NCBI GenBank assembly: GCA_001683735.1
Contig: LUGG01000007.1
Coordinates: 372,001-436,000 of the forward strand
Length of the DNA stretch: 64,000 bases
Source: Grifola frondosa
Taxonomy: Eukaryota; Basidiomycota; Agaricomycetes; Polyporales; Grifolaceae
Reading direction: 5' to 3'
Shown here: one piece after another, positions 13,798 to 24,974 of the stretch
Position numbering within the stretch: the first letter of the stretch is position 1
Layout: each line of letters opens with the position of its first letter
Program-made: the position numbers and the translations under genes
The notes under the pieces: model-generated
Told to the model about the DNA's origin: nothing
Database searches by the model: none
What the model saw: only the letters and a program-made list of their open reading frames with translations

Positions 13798-14427
13798 TTA
13801 ACTTATTGTTACATAGGCGCCATTCCCAGACATCACCTGTGTCTGTGAAGGAACCGTCGTCGTCGTGACGGTGGTCACAGTCTTCGTGATCTGAACAGCC
13901 TGTGGACGAGCAGGAGCACCGCTCATTCGCCCGCGTGCTGGGGCGCTCGAAGTTTGTGCGGGACGCGAAGGAGCACTGATCCTAGGAGGTGCTGCTGTAC
14001 GCGGTTGTATCACTCCTGGGACACGGTTACCGAGTGAACTGCGCTATCTTCTGAGGTTTGCATGCCTACCTGAAAATTGCACAGCAGGTTGTAGGGGCTT
14101 GGGAGCGTGAGCGCGTCCTGCAGCACCCGCCTTGTTTGCCTACAGTCAAGCAGATCGCTGTAGATGAACAATATGCCACAGCACGGACGGTGGCGGATGG
14201 CAGACGGACCTGTGTGGTAGCCTTGTTGGCCGCGGCGAGGGGCACCGTCGACCCCTTCGGGAGCGTAAGTGACCCTCTCAAATTCCCCGAATTGACCCTG
14301 GGCTTACTAGCGGCGGGGAAGCAAACGCAACCGCCTTCTTGTTAACAGGTTTCGTGGCAACGGGTGACTTCTTCTGTGCAGCAACGATCGCCCCAGCCGG
14401 GACCTTGACGTTGATGTTGAACTCCAT
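13798..14427 (-). CDS. Small Ala/Pro/Thr-rich protein of unknown function
   Basis: I do not recognise this protein, but it splices cleanly. Starting at the ATG at 14427 ('MEFNINVKVPAGAIVAAQKK'), exons join in frame through 'AFASPPL', 'GSTVPLAAANKATTQ', 'ANKAGAAGRAHAPKPLQPAV' and 'GVIQPRTAAPPRIS', ending with 'TKTVTTVTTTTVPSQTQVMS' and a stop at 13798. It is about 145 residues, basic and low in complexity, with no signal peptide or membrane helix. GT-AG junctions with consistent phases at three introns are the main evidence that it is real. An ATG at 14496 in the same frame is possible but gives a less typical N-terminus. It shares strand and composition with the SMP gene just upstream. Confidence 0.6.
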
Positions 14428-14962
14428 GTTGGCTGCTTGATTTGTGGGCGACGATGGACAGGAGGCCTTATCGCACCCACGGCTGTTAAAACCCACAGGA
14501 AGAAGGATTCCAGCGTCTCGGGTGGTTCCCTCGGGAGGTTCTCTCGGGAGATCATTGCTGAACTGGTGTATGTGTGGCGTTCTAGTGCACTATGGGCTGA
14601 ACTTAGTTTCTTGATTCTTGCATACGTGTACAGCATTCCGTGCGCTTCGTACCAACATTAATTGACCGAACTCAAATAGACACAGCCGTTGACAATGCAC
14701 TGTCGTGGGTTCGTGCCGGCGCTGGGCACTCGAGCTGGTAGGCAATCCGATAATCAGCCACGACCTCCGGAAAGTTCGCGAATCCAGACACAGGGCCGCA
14801 AGACCGAGCCATTGATTCCATTGCCAGTACAGTAAGTGCTCACATAGCGCAAATGCCAACGAGACTATCCGGAACCACGCCTCTATACCTCCGCAATTGC
14901 AATATCATACATTATGTCCTTCATACTCCCCCCCATGTTGTTCATTGCGAATGAGACAAAGA
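14428..14962. other. Spacer between two small minus-strand genes
   Basis: No domain-bearing frame is seen. It should hold the promoter of the small Ala/Pro-rich gene and the 3' end of the SMP gene. Confidence 0.5.
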
Positions 14963-15302
14963 CTACGAGGAGGCCTTGCCTCCGGCCTTTCCGCCCTTCG
15001 CTGCGCCGGCGGCGGGGCGTTCGTGTTGCGGGCCGCGGCGGCCTGGGCGCGGGCGGGGAAGCTGCCCTTGCTCGTGTCGTTCCCGGCTTTTGCCTAAATA
15101 ACGTCAACGGTTGAGTCTACGCTGTGTGGAAGAGCGGCGGGAGTACTGACCTGGGAGGACTGGATGCGGGACGCATCGGAGGGCGCCGTCTTGGCAGCAC
15201 CACCGGCAGCTGTGGCCACATCGCGGTCAGCGTCGAGCGACGCGATGGAGAGGGTGGATACGCACCAGCACCGGATCCGCGGGAGTTGGGCTTGATGGGC
15301 AT
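14963..15302 (-). CDS. SMP (seed maturation protein)-domain small protein
   Basis: Starts at 15302 ('MPIKPNSRGSGA'). One intron joins this to 'AGGAAKTAPSDASRIQSSQ', and a second (ending TTTAG near 15088) joins to 'AKAGNDTSKGSFPARAQAAA' and 'ARNTNA'. The pattern 'SDASRIQSSQAKxGxD...FxARAQ' is that of the SMP/LEA-type domain of small hydrophilic proteins, linked in plants to desiccation tolerance and common in fungi without known function. Fungal members usually end in a Gly/Lys-rich tail. Here that tail ('AAKGGKAGGKASS', stop at 14963) appears only after a frame change at a GGGG run at 15014-15017; otherwise the frame runs into an Arg/Pro-rich sequence ending near 14898. I take the Gly/Lys tail as correct. 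Cytosolic or nuclear is expected. Confidence 0.62.
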
Positions 15303-17168
15303 GATAAGTGGTGTTGGGTGTGGGTTGGAGAGTAGGTGAGTAGGCGAGTAGGCGAGTAGGCAAGGAGGTGAGGATGCTCTTGCTGGTTGGGATACTCGCC
15401 GAGGCAGGCCTTTTATATGTTTTCGATGAGTTCTTTTGGCCTTGCGCTATTTTCCCTGTTGGCGGTCGGGAGAATTGCGGAAGACGGTGCGGATGGGCCA
15501 CATAACGCGCCGTTGACGTTTTTCGTATCTTCGTTTCCGCCTGAGGGACCGAGGAACTGAGTTGCTTGACTCGGTGGCACTGGTGGCTTGGCTATGCCCA
15601 AGGATCTTCGTGCCGTTCTATTAGCTAACAACAAGAAACTTCGGAAATTATAGTGATCTTCGCAACACCAACTGGAATGGAAAGACAACAACTTGACACA
15701 TCTCTGCGGCACAAAGGCCGTGTTGACGTTATCGAATCCTAGGGCAAAGCGGCCGTAAGGTCGATATCTCATGGCTGTAAGTGAGTATCATTCAGTCAAG
15801 TTGCCCGATAGGCGGGAGCATTCAACGCAGGCTCGTGATTGAGCCCGCCATAACGTAGAAAGAAGCTCAGTAGTCGCGGCAAGTCCCAGATACTATCGCG
15901 AGGACAGATATGCGATCTAAGAACTTTGCCGTTTTGGAACCGCACAGGTCGGACCTGACCGTGGTGGTGCAGTTTCGGGTTCCTGGGTACGAATACGAGA
16001 ACAAATAATGCCACGTTAGGAATACGACACCTAGATTTGGGCCCGCGGTGTGAAACCGATTATAGTATTTGCGGTTCGAAGTACGGTGGTGTGTCCTTTC
16101 GAAGGATGCGCACTAGAGATAGAGATAGCACGAAAATAGTCAACCGGTAAATTGTGCGCCGTGATCTCGCATAAATGTCGTGGACGTGTTGAATGAGTGT
16201 CGCTATCGCAAAATTGAGCGGTGAGTGTATCACGCTCTCGAGATACACAGGTTTCCGAATGGGGAGACAGATGATACGACCGATGCAGTCATGGATGGTG
16301 CTTGGTGCTTCTAACTTGAGCAATATTGTAGGAGGTCATAGTCAGCACGAGCGCGATGAGCAAACATGTCTACGATGCTCACGGAATTGCGTAACAACCA
16401 GGGGCTTCTTGACTGGGCCGTATATCGGCCATAAGATGAGCATGGACGACCTATCCCCACGGCCTGAAATTCAGAAGAAATGCTGAACAATTGTTAGTAA
16501 TCGCCTCAAATTTGACCTGAGTCTTGATGAGTCATTATAGTGTAGCACGCATAAACAGCCAATGCAGTCTCTCCAGGTAAGTCAGGCATCAACGTAAGTG
16601 CTTGAAGCGGTTCAATTACGCTACATGGTCAGCAATTGACGTATGAAATAGAGTTGAGGACCGCAGTGAGCGTGCATGGATCAACTTCGAGACATATTTT
16701 TGTTGTTCGACGTCATGGTGGGCTGGGAGAGGCTAGGAGGATCTAAAGAATGAGGTAAAACGACGTTCCACACATGTTGGAGCTTCTGAAGGCGGGGCCA
16801 CGACTGGCCACGAAGGTATTCTCCGATGCTGGGTGATTCGATTGTGGCACGCAGGACGCGCCGAGGTTCGCATCTCCGTTGCATATGAACCAGTCAGAGA
16901 GCGTGGGCATATCAGATATGATTAGCCATGCCTTTATCAGATAAGATTTCACACCGGCAGGCCCCCCTCCGCGCCCGTTGGTCTCTTCTCATTGCCGTTA
17001 TTACTTAGCCATCCCCGACATGGGTATTGCGCATCTCTGACGACGCCTGAGACTCACCTGTGCTCCTATTCTCACCCTCCTACTTAATTCCAATCCCTGT
17101 TCAGCCTGGGTCCACTCTTTTCCCCAGCTGCACCTCCACCGACTGCTACCTTACTTTCGTCTGTAATA
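15303..17168. other. Intergenic, no supported gene
   Basis: A 1.9-kb region between the SMP gene and the oxidoreductase gene, which point away from each other. Short overlapping frames on both strands show no domain. A few copies of a 10-base 'GTAGGCGAGT'-like repeat lie at about 15330-15365, just upstream of the SMP gene. The last 100 bases before 17169 are pyrimidine-rich, as in many fungal core promoters. Confidence 0.55.
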
Positions 17169-19077
17169 ATGTCACCCTTGCTCAAGACCATCGCTGTCCT
17201 CGGTGCATCCTACGGAGGTACGCCCTGTCGTTTCCAATGTCATAAGCGACGCATAATGTAGGTTGTCCCGCAAGGTGCCCGCGCCGCACAGGTTCTTGCG
17301 CAAAGCCTTCCCAAGGGCTGGAGGGTCGTCCTCGTAGACCGGAACAGCCATATGAACCATCTCTACGTCCTTCCTCGCTATGCCGTGCTCCAAGGTCACG
17401 AACACAAAGCCTTCATTCCCTACACCCACGTCTTCCCAGCGGCCAAAGAGGACGCCGAGCCGTCACCACACATCATCCTGCACGCTCAAGTCACCTCCCT
17501 CTCACCCCACTCTCTCACGCTTTCCCGCGCCTTTCCTGAACATGGGATAGAGGGATCCACGCCGACGTTGGATTTCGAGTACCTGGTGTATGCGCTGGGT
17601 AGCCATCTGCCAGCGCCGATTGATTTGTGGGGGCCGGTGGCGGACGAACCTGTGATTGAGACGGCCAGTGTCAAGCAACGCAAGGAAGTAGAGACGTGTG
17701 GGAGACCCACTGTACCCCAAACAGCAACCTCGGCGCCCAAACAAGGAACGAAACCCGAGGCTATCCAGTGGTTGAAGCGCTTCCAGACGCGCATCGACTC
17801 CGTCTCGAGCGTGCTCGTGGTCGGCGGTGGCGCACTTGGCATTCGTACGTGCTTGCTTCTCTCCCTTGTATAGCAGAGCTTGATGGGGGCGTCAGAGTAT
17901 GCCACGGACATAGCAGAAATATATCCGGCGAAGCGCGTCACTCTCTTGCACTCGCGCTCCGCCCTCTTGCCGCGATTCGACCAGAGCATGCATGTAGAGA
18001 GTGAGTGGCTTGCATAAGCGTCTGACAATATGCTAAATAGGATCCTGACAGTCATGTCTGCGCTCGCCGCGCTAAACGTCAACACCATCCTTGGAGACCG
18101 CCTCGACCTCTCTTCTCTTTCCCCGCGCAAGACAGTTCGGATCGGTACGAGCGGGAAAGAAGAACGGGTGGTGCGCACGGAGGGAGGGCGCGAGGTTCGC
18201 GCCGAGCTCGTGGTAAGTCTTCCTGACTTGCATAGTTTTGGATTATCTGACAGTACTTCGATATAGCTCTTGTGTACCGGACAGAAGCCGAACACTGAAC
18301 TCCTTGCATCATTCATCCCAGATGCCATCGTCTCCGAAGGACCGTCCAAGGGAATGGTACATGTCAAGAGGACAATGCAAGTCGCGGTGCCCGTGCCCGA
18401 ATCGGAGCAAGCGCTTTTAACGCCTGAAAGCGCCGACGTACGCCCATCGGCCGCGGAGTCCGGGAGCGCAGATGGGTTGCGCGGAGACGAGGAGGATGGT
18501 GAGGGGAGCAGGAGGCGGAGGAAGATCCGACGCTGCGTGTGCCCTATCCACACGTTTTCGCGATCGGCGACGCCGCGGATGCATTCGGCGCCATCAACGC
18601 AGGCCACAACGCGTACTTCCAGGTATGTTGATCGTTTTCTCTGCATTTTTTCCGAGGACGGTTGCTGAATGTAGGTTTAGGGCGAGGTCGCCGCGCGCAA
18701 CATCATCAAGCTCATCCGGCGTGCCGAAGTCAAGGCAGACAATGTTCCGGTCGAATCGGTGCCGTCGCCAGCAACCATCGAAGCATTAGATTCGGAGACA
18801 GACACAGACACAGACACGGAGAGCCTCGAGCTCGAGCGCTACGTCCCCGGGCCGCCCGCCATCAAGGTCTCCCTCGGTCTCGTACGTATCCTCTATCTAC
18901 GAAACTCCCTTCCATCCACCGTTACTGACTCGGCTTTGGCAACAGACTAAGTCCGTATATCAGATTCAAGGCGTGGTCGGCACGCGGGACAGCGACTCGG
19001 CGGACTTGGACGCGCACCTCATGTGGCGCTACTTTGGGATGGAGGTGGACAGCTCGGACGCGCAGCTGTATGCGTAG
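17169..19077 (+). CDS. AIF/AMID-like FAD/NAD(P)H oxidoreductase
   Basis: Pyridine nucleotide-disulfide oxidoreductase fold, close to apoptosis-inducing-factor-like / FSP1-type NAD(P)H oxidoreductases. The N-terminal FAD Rossmann motif is 'IAVLGASYGG' with 'ARAAQVLAQSLP' joined over the first intron. The second, NAD(P)-binding Rossmann motif is 'VLVVGGGALGI' (near 17815). The C-terminal FAD motif is 'VFAIGDAADAFGAINAGHNA' (near 18560). The start ATG follows pyrimidine-rich sequence. Reaching the last motif requires an intron at about 18438-18511 that joins 'LLTPESAD' to 'EAEEDPTLRVPYP' in phase. An acidic low-complexity insert 'DSETDTDTDTESLELE' lies near 18790-18830. No disulfide CxxxxC redox pair is seen. 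There is no obvious mitochondrial presequence, so a cytosolic or membrane-edge AMID-like role is inferred, not shown. Confidence 0.88.
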
Positions 19078-19299
19078 GGGGAAGTCGGAGGATGCAGGTG
19101 CCGCTATATTATTGCTACTATTGGAGAGATGCCTTTGTGCAATGTTATGGATTGAGGTGCTGCTAGTCAATTCTTGCGGTAATGGAGTTGTTATTGGTGT
19201 TGCATGTGCGTGATCATCAGGAAAATATCCTGGCTATATCCACCGAACACCAATAGAATCGATAGTGCTAACGCAGTGCGGCTTCATAGTGCTGGATAG

Positions 19300-22199
19300 C
19301 TTCACCTCAGTGGCATTGGAACCACTGATGTTGACGCGACTGTGGCATTGTGACAGAATCAGGCGACGTGTGACACGAACGGCGCCACACGGACTTACTA
19401 GCACTTGCTTAGCACGACCAATTTACCACCATAGTTGGGGACAATCCGACAATACCATCTGTTCCGATGTTTGCCACACAACTCCTTCAGACCGAATCAC
19501 ACTGCTTATCTTCAGGTGATACCGCCAAAGATCCAAACTCGAAAAGGATACGCGAAAAACTAAACGACGTTGTGCAGCGGGAGTTCCGTCATGCAGTGTT
19601 CGACGACCCCTCTTTCCTAGATAATATTCTACCCATCCCTTCTAACGTCGACATCCACAAGATCGTGTTGACGCTGTCGGAACGACGGTCGCGGGTCTCA
19701 ATTAGCTACGACAAACTGCAGTGGTTGGATATTCCCGAACGTAAACCTCCTAAAGTTGTCTCGTGGACTCCACACTCGTCGCAAAGATCTACTTGCAAGG
19801 CCCTTGCATGGTTCTTCAATGCTGTTCTGGAAGTACTTGGCTCCACGTACGATTCAGCTCACTTGTCTAACGACGACGACTCGGACGCGTTTTTCGGACG
19901 CTTGCTGTTCCAGGTCTGGGCATAGCGTGTCGGCCAGGATAACTTGGATCGGCCCAATACGACGAGATGGACGAAACCCGACCTCATCAGTCACCACGGG
20001 ATTAGCAGTGACCAGGCTACGTGGGGTATACTCACACTAGTCGTGGAAGTCAACTCCAACTGGAAAGAGATGGTGGCACAGGCGGCAACTCACGCTCGTT
20101 GCCTCTTGGCTTACCACCAGTCGTGGTCGTCTACTATCGTCCTCGTATTTGACCACAAACAGCAAGCTCTAGCGGTCTGCCATTTTAGTCGAAGCGGTCT
20201 CGTCCTATCTCCGAAGATGTTCCTTTCCGAGAAAGAGGGATTCGAGGACGCCGTTCGAACGATCGTCGGACTCAAGTTTTTATCTCGCACCAAGGGGGGC
20301 GTGGATCCGTCGCGGAGCAATAACAAGTATTGCCTTCCTATGGGAGTCTACACTATCTCTACGAAGATACCGACGAGGACGGCTATTCAGGGACGCGCTT
20401 CTCGTGTGAGCCGTGTGAATAAAGGTTCAATGTTTATTCAACGTTTATCATTCTAGTACTATGTTATTCGACTCATCTTGCATCGGATTATAGGGACAGC
20501 ATGTTTGAACAGTACTGCAGATGAGAACAAGATAGACGCAGCGCATTGTAAGTTTGCGGAGGATCCATTCGAGATATATTCTCTGATGTCAACAGCACGA
20601 ACACCTCCCCGACGGATCGATTCCATCGTAGATGTCGGCGCCAGAGGTACAAAACGGGGCAGGCCTGAGTGCAGTGATGGTCGGTCTCGGAAACGTCTAC
20701 GTCTTATGCCAATGCATCGAAGACTTGTAGGATCTGCACCAAACGAGTCGGCCGCTAACGACAAACCAGCTCTTGCAAGGCCAGTCGATCACGCATTTTG
20801 CGAGGAGATTGCAAAGGCGTATGAAGACGCGAGGAATGTCAGCTCTAGGACGTCAGACGACGACGAGGCGACGACAACAGATGAGGAAGAATGGGAGTGG
20901 GAGTGGGATGGCCCGGGGTGGAGTTTCGACCAAGACGATGATTCGTCACACCTTCAATGTCAACAACTCGAACAACCTATTCTTTCATCCCCACAGTCTT
21001 TGATCATCAAAGACTCTTGGCCTTTGACAAAGAAGGTTGCTCTCTTGAATGGTCGTAGCATGTTCAAGGATGCGAAAGGATTGTTCGGCATCCCAGAGGT
21101 GCTTGCATCATACCAAGTACATGACATACACGGACAACCGATCACGACCAAGCGATTCATCTCCTCCGCCGCCAAACCATCATCCCTTTTTTGTGCGAGT
21201 AATGAAGCGGAATTTCAGGAGCGCGTTTTCTTTCGCGAAATAATTCAAACTGAAGGCAGGGACTTGACAGATGCCGAGACGGTGCAAGACTTGATTCGTG
21301 GCCTACTGCATGCGATGTTAGGTGTGAACGTGGAACGTTGCTGTTGATGCTGCTCCGCGTCGCTGATGGTCGGTCAGGATTATATAATGGATTCAAGAAG
21401 GGTTGGACACATCGAGACGTCAGCATAGGCAATGTCCTGCTGTTGGTATGTCCTGAAGATCGGCCAACGGACAGGTATGTAACACGATCTAGTCATGAAC
21501 GTTCCTGAACTGCATAATGTTCAACCAGCCTGGAGTGTCTAACTCCGCAACGGCGACAGAATCTAGGACGTTGTACGGGGATGATAGTCGATGAAGATCA
21601 AGCCATCGAGAGTAAGACATTGTTTGATCCTGCCCGTCAGGGGCATATCTCGCGTTGCGTACGTGATGTCGCTGATATCCTGTAGACTGGTTTTCTGGTT
21701 TTTATGATATTTCTAGGGTACACGGCCGTTCATTTCCATCAGGATCCTGGATGCGATGGAAGGGACGCCTATTCCGACAGCCATCGATGATCTGGAGTCG
21801 TTCATGTGGGTTTTGATTTGGGCTGTATTGGAGATCCGGCAAAAGAAAACACAGTTAACGAGCCGGGAGCGGACCTTGTTTGCGGACTTCAACGAGCCCC
21901 TTCATCAGATGATTAACTCCAAACTATCCTGCTATGAACGGTTCCACTTTGCTCATAGAAAGGGAGAGCTCGGCCCTTCTCTGGCTGCTATATTCCCTCT
22001 TTTCAAGGCGTGGTATGACATTGCGCAGTGCTACCGCTACGAGCTTGAGGATATTCTGGAGTTATGGAAGACTTCCGCCGATGAGTTACCCGTGCTCCAT
22101 GGCGAGGTGGAGAATCTGTGTTCCCGTGCATTCAGCGAGTATGTAGAAAGTGGTTTTTCCGAGTTGGAGAAGTTGGAAGGCCAGCATATCGATTGGTAG
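19300..22199 (+). pseudogene. FunK1 fungal-type protein kinase, left copy, probably broken
   Basis: Same gene as the minus-strand copy at 25735-28655, in inverted orientation and clearly diverged. The N-terminal region contains 'DPSFLDNILPIPSNVDIHKI' and the kinase core 'WGILTLVVEVNSNWKEMV'. A nuclear-signal-like 'SRKRLRLMPMHRR', an acidic stretch near 20880, 'HRDVSIGNVLLL' (catalytic loop, 21410 on) and the C-lobe 'AIDDLESFMWVLIWAVLEIR' follow, ending at 22199. Relative to the other copy there is an in-frame TAG at 19923-19925, made by a local pair of offset base changes ('QVWA*' where the sister reads 'QVWHTV'). The upstream coding part (19300-19460, 'LEPLMLTRLWHCDR') is in another frame. 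'GTWPF' has become 'TRPF'. Introns match those of the sister copy. FunK1 kinases are expanded in mushrooms; their substrates are mostly unknown. Confidence 0.72.
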
Positions 22200-22235
22200 A
22201 CACGTACATGCCGGTATGACTAGAAAATTCACAAC
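19300..22235 (+). repeat. Left arm of a large inverted repeat (FunK1 locus)
   Basis: The whole gene and a few dozen bases downstream ('TGCCGGTATGACTAGAAA' here, 'TGCCGATATAACTAGAAA' in the other arm) match the region 25700-28600 in reverse orientation. The spacer is about 3.5 kb. Boundaries are approximate, read by eye. Confidence 0.8.
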
Positions 22236-22382
22236 GATGTCGTAGTTGTGCTTACGAATGAACTGACATGTCCGTTGTTTTGTGCTTATGCTTTGCCACC
22301 CACTCCAGTTGACGAAAACCGCTTTCTACAGCGGTTTGCGATTTGTCCTATCGCCATGTATTACAAGCCTCAAGTAAGTCGT

Positions 22383-23120
22383 TCAATTGCATGCTGGGAT
22401 GAGACCTGATATCATTTGTAACACTTGCCCGTCGCTGAATAGGCGAACGGGACTTACCACAGTTACCTTCCGGAGCACAGCGTTCATGGCGTCTTGCGGG
22501 TCGTACTTGCTGGAATTTTCACTGATGAAGATAACAGTTGAGTCGAAGGACGAAGGGAGGGACTCGCATATAGCGATCACGAATCGCTCCTCGGTCCACT
22601 GGGACCCCGCCTGTTTCACCACGTACCACCTGCGCCAGAGTTCGTCGAAGTGGGCATTGACGTCGCCTCCTTCCGGGCAGATCAATGCCTCAAGATACCT
22701 CTCGGCGTCAACGGCGGTCTGCACAGTTCGCTTCTCGCGCTTCGAGCATAGCTGGTCCCATACTTCTCTCGCTGTCTTCCCTTCGTCTACGACTCCCGAA
22801 GAAAAAAAGTTCCTGATATTTGTGACGAGGTAGCCACGAATTTTCTTGTCGATCGATTTCCACGTATCGATTTGGGCTTGATTCGTCACTGTCACCAACG
22901 CTGCGGCCACCGCCGCTGCGCCTGCCGCTGGAGGTGGCATCACATGTATTGCGGCTGGGCAAGGAGTAGAGCCATCGATGTGTCCTTTCAGGTCGTGGTT
23001 GATCAGCATGTATTCGATTTCATTTTTCCACTCCGGCCAGTTGCTGCGTCCCAGACGCCTGTCCTCCGGCAGCGCCGTGATATTCCCGAACGCGGTCCCG
23101 GTTGATGCGGGGGTGGTCAT
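22383..23120 (-). CDS. Ty1/copia gag-like protein, element remnant
   Basis: 245 codons starting 'MTTPASTGTAFGNITALPED'. The order 'LGRSNWPEWKNEIEYMLINH' (WxxW-like N-terminal motif), 'IDTWKSIDKKIRGYLVTNI', 'AREVWDQLCSKREKRTVQ' and 'ERFVIAICESLPSSFDSTVIF' is that of the copia-type gag domain (DUF4219 plus UBN2). It lacks a zinc knuckle and no protease, integrase, reverse transcriptase or RNase H follows, so the element is truncated at its 3' side, where FunK1 flank begins (about 22380). The last 25 residues probably run into non-coding or unrelated sequence. It sits in the spacer of the FunK1 inverted repeat. Confidence 0.75.
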   Translation of the reverse strand: MTTPASTGTAFGNITALPEDRRLGRSNWPEWKNEIEYMLINHDLKGHIDGSTPCPAAIHVMPPPAAGAAAVAAALVTVTNQAQIDTWKSIDKKIRGYLVTNIRNFFSSGVVDEGKTAREVWDQLCSKREKRTVQTAVDAERYLEALICPEGGDVNAHFDELWRRWYVVKQAGSQWTEERFVIAICESLPSSFDSTVIFISENSSKYDPQDAMNAVLRKVTVVSPVRLFSDGQVLQMISGLIPACN

Positions 23121-23286
23121 ATTAGTGGAGTTGGGTATGTCGGGTATGGGTATGGTGGGTATATGCGCCCTATTGGGACTAGTACGGTATCACGGTAGGC
23201 GTACCGGTCGATCCTCTAACGTTCACGGCAGACGAGCTGGTCGATCCTTCTCTGATGTAGGAGACTCGTTCAGTTACAGCTGTACA

Positions 23287-23298
23287 GGGCTCATAACC
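23287..23298 (-). other. Copia-type primer-binding site (half initiator-Met tRNA)
   Basis: On the minus strand this reads GGTTATGAGCCC, the complement of the anticodon arm of initiator tRNA-Met used by many copia elements as a half-tRNA primer. It lies about 165 bases before the gag start, in the right position and orientation, and implies that a 5' LTR lies immediately to the right. Confidence 0.55.
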
Positions 23299-24044
23299 TG
23301 TGAAAATCTAGAAGATTACAGAACAGATTCAGTCGCGTTGGACTCGACTAAGCATTGATATAGCTACCTAGAAGATCGCAGAACAGACTATTCTAAGGTA
23401 AGCCATAGCTAGAAAGGCGGAAAATACGATAACTCACCTCAGTCGCGCTGAACAGCGTTGAACTCGACTGAGACAAGAGCGCTACAGGAAGGAAGTAATT
23501 GCGCGTCCATGTCACGTGGCCGTTCGATCTAATCTAGGGAATGCGTGCGTAAGTACTGCGGTCTCATTAAATCATTCTCGACAACTTCGACAACGTTCTC
23601 GGCGAGTAAGAATTCCCCTCCAGAGTCCTGAACATCTAGAGGAGGATCGAGTGTGAAGACTGTTTTTACGCACTCTCAGCGCTGGACGTGCTGTTCAGAG
23701 GAGGGGTTGGTAATTCATTCTGACTAAATCTTATCCTTGCAGACCATTTGAGAAGGATGACTGCATGTCGACGTCGAACCGCGATGGCTCACCGATTACA
23801 AACCCAACGATGAGTAAGAACCTTCTGGTTTTATATCTTACTGTCAGATTGATGAAGAATCCCTATAAAGCGTGAATATAACACGACCGCATCGTCCGGT
23901 AGTGTGCGAGTGGCCACCAGCTCTCACCGATCGATGTCTATTCATGCTGCGACGCCGCACCGTCCCCTGCCCCGTCTGCGTCCGCGTCCACCACCGCGAT
24001 AAGGTCGTGACGTATACTCTGAGAGATCGACGCGCAGGAGCGCG
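23299..24044. other. Probable remnant copia 5' LTR, then sequence without a gene
   Basis: Sequence right of the primer-binding site contains two related blocks, 'CAGTCGCGTTGGACTCGACT' near 23330 and a similar one near 23445, each close to a short 'GAACAGA' or 'GAACAG' motif. This fits an old, internally repeated LTR, but I cannot define its outer end or a target-site duplication. Confidence 0.35.
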
Positions 24045-24974
24045 ATGAGTACGTGTGCACGCGAATGCATCGCAAGAATGTCGTCCGAGCGAAGCGCCGA
24101 GGTGCGAACACCTTTGGTCACTGTCACTCGCGCTGCACCGCTGCGGTCTCCTCCGCACGTCTCTTCTTCAAAATGTTTCTGTCCAATGTCCGTTCTCGTC
24201 GCTGATGCCTCTGCGCTGCCCTGCTGGAACGATGGTTCGCCGACCGTTCACGGTTCCCTTCAGTGCGCCAGATGCAGTCTTGAAACTCTGGTCCCCAACA
24301 TCCTTGCAGTGCGTTCCTGCTGCCGCTTCCTGTGTTGTAACACTTGTGTCGCATGTACAGCCCCACTCGCACATGCATGGCGTCGGCGACAGAGCGCCAT
24401 GCCGCAAGCTCGCGCTGCGAAGGCGAGCGTACCCGCCACCGGACTCCACTTACCACATTGTGCGCCACGCCGAACACCCAATGCGTCGTTTCCAGTCGCG
24501 CTTGCATGCGATGAGATCTCCTCACATACTTTGCGAAACACACATCCGCGTCAAGCTGCTCGCCTTCGCCATCCACCACGTCCTTCGCCATCCCGACGTC
24601 GATCGAGGACATCGCTATTGAATAACGAGAGGGATTTCGTAACAGTGGTCTCGCCCGAAGATGAAGATAATGAACTATACGAGGATTGCAGTGCGCCCTT
24701 CATCCTTGCCGTCGACGAGCTGAAAAGCGCTGAACCCGCGGTTCTGTGGAACTCGCCGTGGGACTCTGCGGAGGCACCGAACCCGGAGCTGTGCCTGGTG
24801 CATCGCATTGTGTGCGGTGAGATTTGCCAGCAGTATGTGAATGAGCTCAAGATGAAGAAGTGGGATGCGATGAGCGGCGCCGAGGCAGGGGTATTGGGAG
24901 AGGACGCGTCAGAAGACGGGATGCCCTCGCGGGACGCAATGACGTTGGTCAGTGTCACGCTGTATGCTTCTTGA
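24045..24974 (+). CDS. Hypothetical protein, weakly supported
   Basis: An uninterrupted frame of 309 codons. The first two thirds are Cys/Arg/Ala-rich and look non-globular. The last third is acidic and looks more like coding sequence ('FVTVVSPEDEDNELYEDC', 'AEAPNPELCLVHRIVCGE'). I recognise no domain. A 290-codon frame on the opposite strand (24551-25423) overlaps it and is Ser-rich where this one is acidic, the usual sign of a shadow. The true gene may be only the 3' part with an upstream intron. It sits in the spacer of the inverted FunK1 pair. Confidence 0.33.
   Translation: MSTCARECIARMSSERSAEVRTPLVTVTRAAPLRSPPHVSSSKCFCPMSVLVADASALPCWNDGSPTVHGSLQCARCSLETLVPNILAVRSCCRFLCCNTCVACTAPLAHAWRRRQSAMPQARAAKASVPATGLHLPHCAPRRTPNASFPVALACDEISSHTLRNTHPRQAARLRHPPRPSPSRRRSRTSLLNNERDFVTVVSPEDEDNELYEDCSAPFILAVDELKSAEPAVLWNSPWDSAEAPNPELCLVHRIVCGEICQQYVNELKMKKWDAMSGAEAGVLGEDASEDGMPSRDAMTLVSVTLYAS

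Noticed and set aside
15330..15365. Short GTAGGCGAGTAGGCGAGT repeat as a possible CRISPR-like or telomeric repeat
   Set aside because: Only a few contiguous 10-base copies, no spacers, and not a telomere unit; a simple tandem repeat upstream of a gene.
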